Origin: Lachnospiraceae bacterium
GTDB taxonomy: Bacteria > Bacillota > Clostridia > Lachnospirales > Lachnospiraceae
Direction: 5' to 3'
NCBI GenBank assembly: GCA_003488965.1
Contig: DNJW01000099.1
Location: forward strand, 1-18,747
DNA length: 18,747 nt
Numbering within the stretch: position 1 is the first letter of the stretch; every line of letters begins with the position of its first letter. The position numbers were made by a program, and so were the translations under genes. Shown here piece by piece: positions 14,867 through 18,747 of this stretch. The notes beneath the pieces are model-generated. The model was given only the letters and a program-made list of their open reading frames with translations. It had not been told where the DNA came from and made no database searches.

Positions 14867-16999
14867 ATGGCTGACGAATTTAACACGGAAGGCATGTTGG
14901 ACATGTATTTGTTTGAGAATGAACAGCTGCTGGAGCAGCTTCAGGAAATGGTGCTGGAGCAAAAGGATGCGGAATGTTTTGATGAAGACAGCATTAATGA
15001 AATTTTCCGGACAATGCATACCATCAAAGGTTCATCAGGCATTATGATGTTTGATAATATAACGGCTATTTCCCATAAATTGGAAGATGTATTTTTCTAT
15101 TTAAGGGAATCTCATCCAGAGGGAGTTCCCCATCTGGAACTGGTGGAGCATGTGCTGGAGGTAGAGGATTTTATCAGCGGTGAAATGGAGAAAATCAAGA
15201 ACGGGCAGACTTCAGACGGAGACCCCAGCGAGATTATAGCGGATTTGGACGAGTTTCTGAATAAAATCCAGAAAAAGGACGGCGTAAGCGATAGCAAGGA
15301 ACTGCCTAAAAATGTCCATGAGGAGCCGAAGCAGTTCTATATTGCACCGGTGGCAAGCAGCAACAGCCGTTTTTACAAGATTAATGTTATTTTCTTTCAG
15401 GAAACGGAAATGGCCAATGTCCATGCTTATAAAGTAGTGTATGCTTTGAAGGAAATTGCAGAGGATATCCTTTATTCTCCGGAAGATATTATTGCGGATG
15501 AAAGCAGCGCACAGGTGATTATTGAAAAAGGATTCCGTATTTTGCTGCAGGCTCAGGCGTCAGAGGAAGAAGTACGGAATATTATCGGTGTGGGCTATGA
15601 TATTGAAAAAGTAGAAATTTACGAATGCAAGGCAGAGGAATTTCTGCAGGGCTTTGATTTCGGAGAACCTTCCATTGATCTAGAGTCCAGTGTGGAAGAA
15701 ATTGAGGCAAAAACAGCCGGTGAGGAAGAAAAGAAAAAGAAAGAGGATAAGATAGCTCCCGGTGATTTTGTAATCAAACCGAAGGAAGCCGGAAAGCCGA
15801 GAAAGCTTGCAAAAGACAAATCAAAGGCGGATAAGGCTACATTTATCAGCGTAAATGTAAACAAAATGGATATGCTGATGGATTTAATCGGTGAACTGGT
15901 TATTTCGGAGTCTGTAGTAATGCAGAATCCTGATTTGAAGGTACCGGGTCTTGATTTGACCAATTTCAATAAAGCCGCTACCCAGATGGCAAAGATATCT
16001 ACGGATCTGCAGAATGTAATTATGTCCATGAGAATGGTTCCGTTGACCAACACATTTCAGAAAATGAACCGTATTGTATTCGATGTGTCAAGGAAGCTGG
16101 GAAAAGATATTGACTTTGAAATGATAGGGGAAAATACGGAGGTTGACAAGAACATTATTGAACACATCTCCGACCCTCTGATGCATCTTGTCCGCAATGC
16201 GGTAGACCATGGAATTGAGGATGACGAAGACAGGAAGAGTGCGGGGAAGAAGGAAAAGGGAAAAGTGACGCTTTCCGCTAAAACAGAAGCCGGAAAGGTA
16301 TGGATTAGCGTTACCGATAACGGAAGAGGGCTGGAAAGAAATAAAATTCTGGCAAAGGCAAGGAAGCAGGGGCTTCTGGAAGAGGGAAAACCCGATTCCG
16401 CATATACGGATAAGGAAGTATATCAGTTTATTACGCTTCCCGGTTTTTCTACCAATGAAGAGGTTACGGAATATTCGGGACGGGGCGTCGGCATGGATGT
16501 AGTAGTGCAGAATATCCAGGCAATCGGCGGTATGCTTGAAATTGAGAGCAAGGCGGGAGAAGGAAGTACGATGAGTCTGAAGATACCGCTTACGCTGGCA
16601 ATTGTTGACGGTGTTGTTCTGGAGACAGGAACATCTTCCTTTGTTGTGGAAACAGGATTGGTGAAGGAATTTGTAAGCGTCAGGGAGGACATGATGATAC
16701 ATGAGCCTACTGGAGATGAATTTGTTATGCTGCGCGGCGAGTGCTTCCCGGTACTCCGGCTGGGGGACTGGTATGGTCTGAAAGATTATCAGCATTCAGT
16801 GGAAGACGGGATGATGGTTGTTCTCGAACTGGACGGGAAGACAATCTGTATGTTTGTGGATAAGCTGGTAGGAAAGCAGGAAATTGTTGTAAAACCGATA
16901 CCTTCTTATATTAAGAAAGTAAAGGGAATATCAGGCTGTACGCAGCTGGGAGACGGCAGCATTGCTCTGATTCTGGATCCTAGCGGTTTTATAGAATAA
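14867..16999 (+). CDS. cheA: Chemotaxis histidine kinase CheA
   Basis: A 710-residue cytoplasmic kinase that couples receptors to CheY and CheB. P1/Hpt domain (1-110) with phosphorylated H51 in FRTMHTIKGSSGIM; a P2-like regulator-docking domain (about 160-260); a Lys/Glu-rich linker (about 275-320); P3 dimerisation domain from about 325 (NVNKMDMLMDLIGELV); P4 ATPase (about 395-580) with HLVRNAVDHGIED, TDNGRGL and YSGRGVGMDVV; and P5 CheW-like domain (about 580-710) that binds CheW and receptor tips. Each domain appears complete. AAGGAG precedes the ATG, and cheW follows after 22 bp. Confidence 0.97.
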   Translation: MADEFNTEGMLDMYLFENEQLLEQLQEMVLEQKDAECFDEDSINEIFRTMHTIKGSSGIMMFDNITAISHKLEDVFFYLRESHPEGVPHLELVEHVLEVEDFISGEMEKIKNGQTSDGDPSEIIADLDEFLNKIQKKDGVSDSKELPKNVHEEPKQFYIAPVASSNSRFYKINVIFFQETEMANVHAYKVVYALKEIAEDILYSPEDIIADESSAQVIIEKGFRILLQAQASEEEVRNIIGVGYDIEKVEIYECKAEEFLQGFDFGEPSIDLESSVEEIEAKTAGEEEKKKKEDKIAPGDFVIKPKEAGKPRKLAKDKSKADKATFISVNVNKMDMLMDLIGELVISESVVMQNPDLKVPGLDLTNFNKAATQMAKISTDLQNVIMSMRMVPLTNTFQKMNRIVFDVSRKLGKDIDFEMIGENTEVDKNIIEHISDPLMHLVRNAVDHGIEDDEDRKSAGKKEKGKVTLSAKTEAGKVWISVTDNGRGLERNKILAKARKQGLLEEGKPDSAYTDKEVYQFITLPGFSTNEEVTEYSGRGVGMDVVVQNIQAIGGMLEIESKAGEGSTMSLKIPLTLAIVDGVVLETGTSSFVVETGLVKEFVSVREDMMIHEPTGDEFVMLRGECFPVLRLGDWYGLKDYQHSVEDGMMVVLELDGKTICMFVDKLVGKQEIVVKPIPSYIKKVKGISGCTQLGDGSIALILDPSGFIE

Positions 17000-17021
17000 A
17001 CTGGAAGAAAGGAGAAGCCTT

Positions 17022-17558
17022 ATGGATGAGATAAGCAAGCCTAATACGGAATCTGTCGCTTTGCCGGATGAGCATGATACTCAAAAAGGAAAATACATGA
17101 CGTTTAAGTCCGGAGAGGAATATTACGGGTTAAAAATCCAATATGTCAATGAGATTATTGGGTTTCAGGAGATTACTCCAGTTCCCGAAACAGAGGATTA
17201 CATCATGGGTCTGATTAATCTGAGGGGAAAAATCATTCCGGTTATTGATGTACACAGGCGTTTTAATCAGGAACCCTTTGAGTATGATGACAGAACCTGT
17301 ATTATTGTAGTAGATGTAAAGTCTACGGTAGTGGGTCTGATTGTGGAAAAAATTGCAGAGGTAGTGGAAATTCAAGAGGAAAATATTCTTCCGCCGCCGT
17401 CAATCAGCCGTGTAGACAGAGGGCAGAACAAATATGTATATGGGATTGGAAAAGTAGGAAATGCTGTAAAGCTGCTTTTGGATCCTGAAAGACTCTTAAA
17501 TGATGAAGAACAGATAACATCCGAAAAAACAGGTGAATTAATGGCTAATGGAGAGTGA
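17022..17558 (+). CDS. cheW: Chemotaxis coupling protein CheW
   Basis: A 178-residue SH3-like adaptor joining CheA P5 to chemoreceptor tips. The CheW fold runs about 24-160: [63 protein letters not shown] and [18 protein letters not shown] 23-residue polar N-terminus and an acidic C-terminal tail of about 18 residues extend beyond the usual length. AAAGGAGAAG lies shortly before the ATG. The MCP gene begins 7 bp after its stop, a tight pairing that suggests they work in the same array. Confidence 0.96.
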   Translation: MDEISKPNTESVALPDEHDTQKGKYMTFKSGEEYYGLKIQYVNEIIGFQEITPVPETEDYIMGLINLRGKIIPVIDVHRRFNQEPFEYDDRTCIIVVDVKSTVVGLIVEKIAEVVEIQEENILPPPSISRVDRGQNKYVYGIGKVGNAVKLLLDPERLLNDEEQITSEKTGELMANGE

Positions 17559-17565
17559 GGGTGAA

Positions 17566-18747
17566 ATGATGAAGAATATGAAGATGAAAACAAAGTTAAT
17601 TATAGGATTTTCCATTCCGGTTGTGATGACATTGCTTAATATTATAATTGGCGATGTTATGACTAAGTATGCGGCATCTCTTACGGATCCGGCTGCAAAG
17701 GAAAGATTTACGATGTTTTCTACTATTCTTACGATTGGACTTGGGGTAATTTCTGTAGTATTGTCTTTATGGATAGCTTTTGCGCTGATCAAAATTATTG
17801 AGAAATCGGTGAAACAGCTGTCCGATGCGGCAAAGGAAATTGCAATGGGACGTGTGGATATTAAATTGGAGAAATACCGCAATGATGAGTTCGGTGAACT
17901 GGTAGACGAATACAAAGAAGTAATTGATAATATCAAATACCAGGCGAAGGTTGCGGAAGAAGTGGCACACGGAAATCTGCTCATTACAGTGAATCCGAAA
18001 TCCCCGGAAGATTTGCTGGGGAATTCTTTAAAACAGCTGGTAGAGGATAATTTGCATATACTCAGCAATATCAAGCAGGTTGGAAACCAAGTAACTACCA
18101 ACTCATCTCAGGTTGCCGGGGCAAGCCAGTCGCTGGCTCAAGGCTCTACCGAGCAGGCCAGCGCAATTCAGCAGATTACAGCTTCTATTGATGAGATAGC
18201 GGAAAAGACAAGACAGAATGCCGAAGAGGCAAATTCTGCGGCAGAACTTGTAGTACAGGCAATTAAGGATGTAAAATACGGAAATGCCCAGATGCATGAT
18301 ATGATGGAAGCAATGGCGGATATCAATAAGGCATCGGAAAGCATTTCGAAAATTATTAAAGTTATTGATGATATCGCTTTTCAGACCAATATTCTTGCCT
18401 TGAATGCGGCTGTAGAAGCGGCAAGGGCAGGAGAAGCAGGGAAAGGTTTTGCAGTTGTTGCGGAGGAAGTAAGAAGTCTGGCGGCGAAGAGCGCTGCGGC
18501 AGCATCCGAAACAGCGGAATTGATTGAGGATTCCATTGAAAAGGTAGGCACCGGTTCACGGCTGGCTGACGATACGGCAAAAGCATTGGAAACAATTACC
18601 GGCGTAGTACAGCAGAGTGAAACTATTATTAATGGGATTGCGGAGTCTTCCAATTATCAGGCAACAGCAGTATCTCAGATTAACCAGGCAATTGCCCAGG
18701 TATCCCAGGTGGTGCAGACAACTTCTGCTACCAGTGAGGAATGTGCG
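17566..18747 (+). CDS. Methyl-accepting chemotaxis protein, minimal ectodomain (3' end cut by window)
   Basis: 394 codons are visible and the frame is still open at the window edge, so the C-terminus is missing. Basic N-terminus, TM1 (about 11-31), only about 20 residues outside ([20 protein letters not shown]), TM2 (about 53-75), HAMP domain (about 76-128) and a second HAMP-like segment (about 128-165), then the coiled-coil signalling domain with the hyperconserved hairpin tip [18 protein letters not shown]...EEVRSLA (about 272-308). The tip binds CheA and CheW. With almost no extracellular part it lacks a conventional ligand-binding domain. Start is ATG 17566 (ATG 17569 equally possible) after GAGGGTGA. 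It is the ninth gene of the operon. Confidence 0.94.
   Translation, partial: MMKNMKMKTKLIIGFSIPVVMTLLNIIIGDVMTKYAASLTDPAAKERFTMFSTILTIGLGVISVVLSLWIAFALIKIIEKSVKQLSDAAKEIAMGRVDIKLEKYRNDEFGELVDEYKEVIDNIKYQAKVAEEVAHGNLLITVNPKSPEDLLGNSLKQLVEDNLHILSNIKQVGNQVTTNSSQVAGASQSLAQGSTEQASAIQQITASIDEIAEKTRQNAEEANSAAELVVQAIKDVKYGNAQMHDMMEAMADINKASESISKIIKVIDDIAFQTNILALNAAVEAARAGEAGKGFAVVAEEVRSLAAKSAAAASETAELIEDSIEKVGTGSRLADDTAKALETITGVVQQSETIINGIAESSNYQATAVSQINQAIAQVSQVVQTTSATSEECA

Overview
The window looks like chromosomal DNA of a motile or chemotactic Clostridia member, probably Lachnospiraceae. This is inferred from strong AGGAGG-type ribosome binding sites, sigma-A promoters, moderate GC, low-GC Gram-positive versions of CadC/SmtB, CsoR, CopA and KdpDE, and a compact che operon. 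Taxon assignment is inference only; no rRNA or other marker is present.

Region 1 (40-3293, + strand) is a soft-metal (Zn/Cd/Pb) efflux operon. A near-consensus promoter is followed by a perfect SmtB/CzrA-type inverted repeat. The genes are an ICMT-like membrane methyltransferase, an ArsR/SmtB repressor with two sets of metal ligands, a free-standing HMA metallochaperone, and a ZntA/CadA-type P1B-2 ATPase that lacks its own N-terminal HMA domain. The operon ends in a hairpin terminator that forms the core of a much larger (about 185 bp) imperfect inverted repeat.

Region 2 (3586-6696, + strand) is a copper operon. A CsoR box sits inside the promoter spacer, followed by CsoR with a Cys-rich N-terminal tail and by CopA. 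CopA carries a C-terminal CopZ-like domain preceded by its own strong in-frame ribosome binding site and ATG, so a free CopZ may also be made. The two operons arrange the same parts in opposite ways: chaperone split from the pump in the Zn/Cd set, fused to it in the Cu set.

Region 3 (6716-8615, - strand) is a two-gene KdpD/KdpE-like system. The sensor is a short form with only the four-helix DUF4118 membrane domain and the kinase core. No kdpFABC genes are in the window.

Region 4 (8789 to the right edge, + strand) is a signalling operon of nine genes: REC-HD-GYP (c-di-GMP phosphodiesterase), soluble PAS histidine kinase, a second REC-HD-GYP with a degraded metal site (likely pseudo-enzyme), CheR, CheB, CheY, CheA, CheW and a methyl-accepting chemotaxis protein truncated by the window edge. 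It joins a complete core chemosensory pathway to a c-di-GMP branch. The MCP has almost no extracellular domain, suggesting it senses a membrane, cytoplasmic or partner-protein signal. No flagellar genes are seen here.
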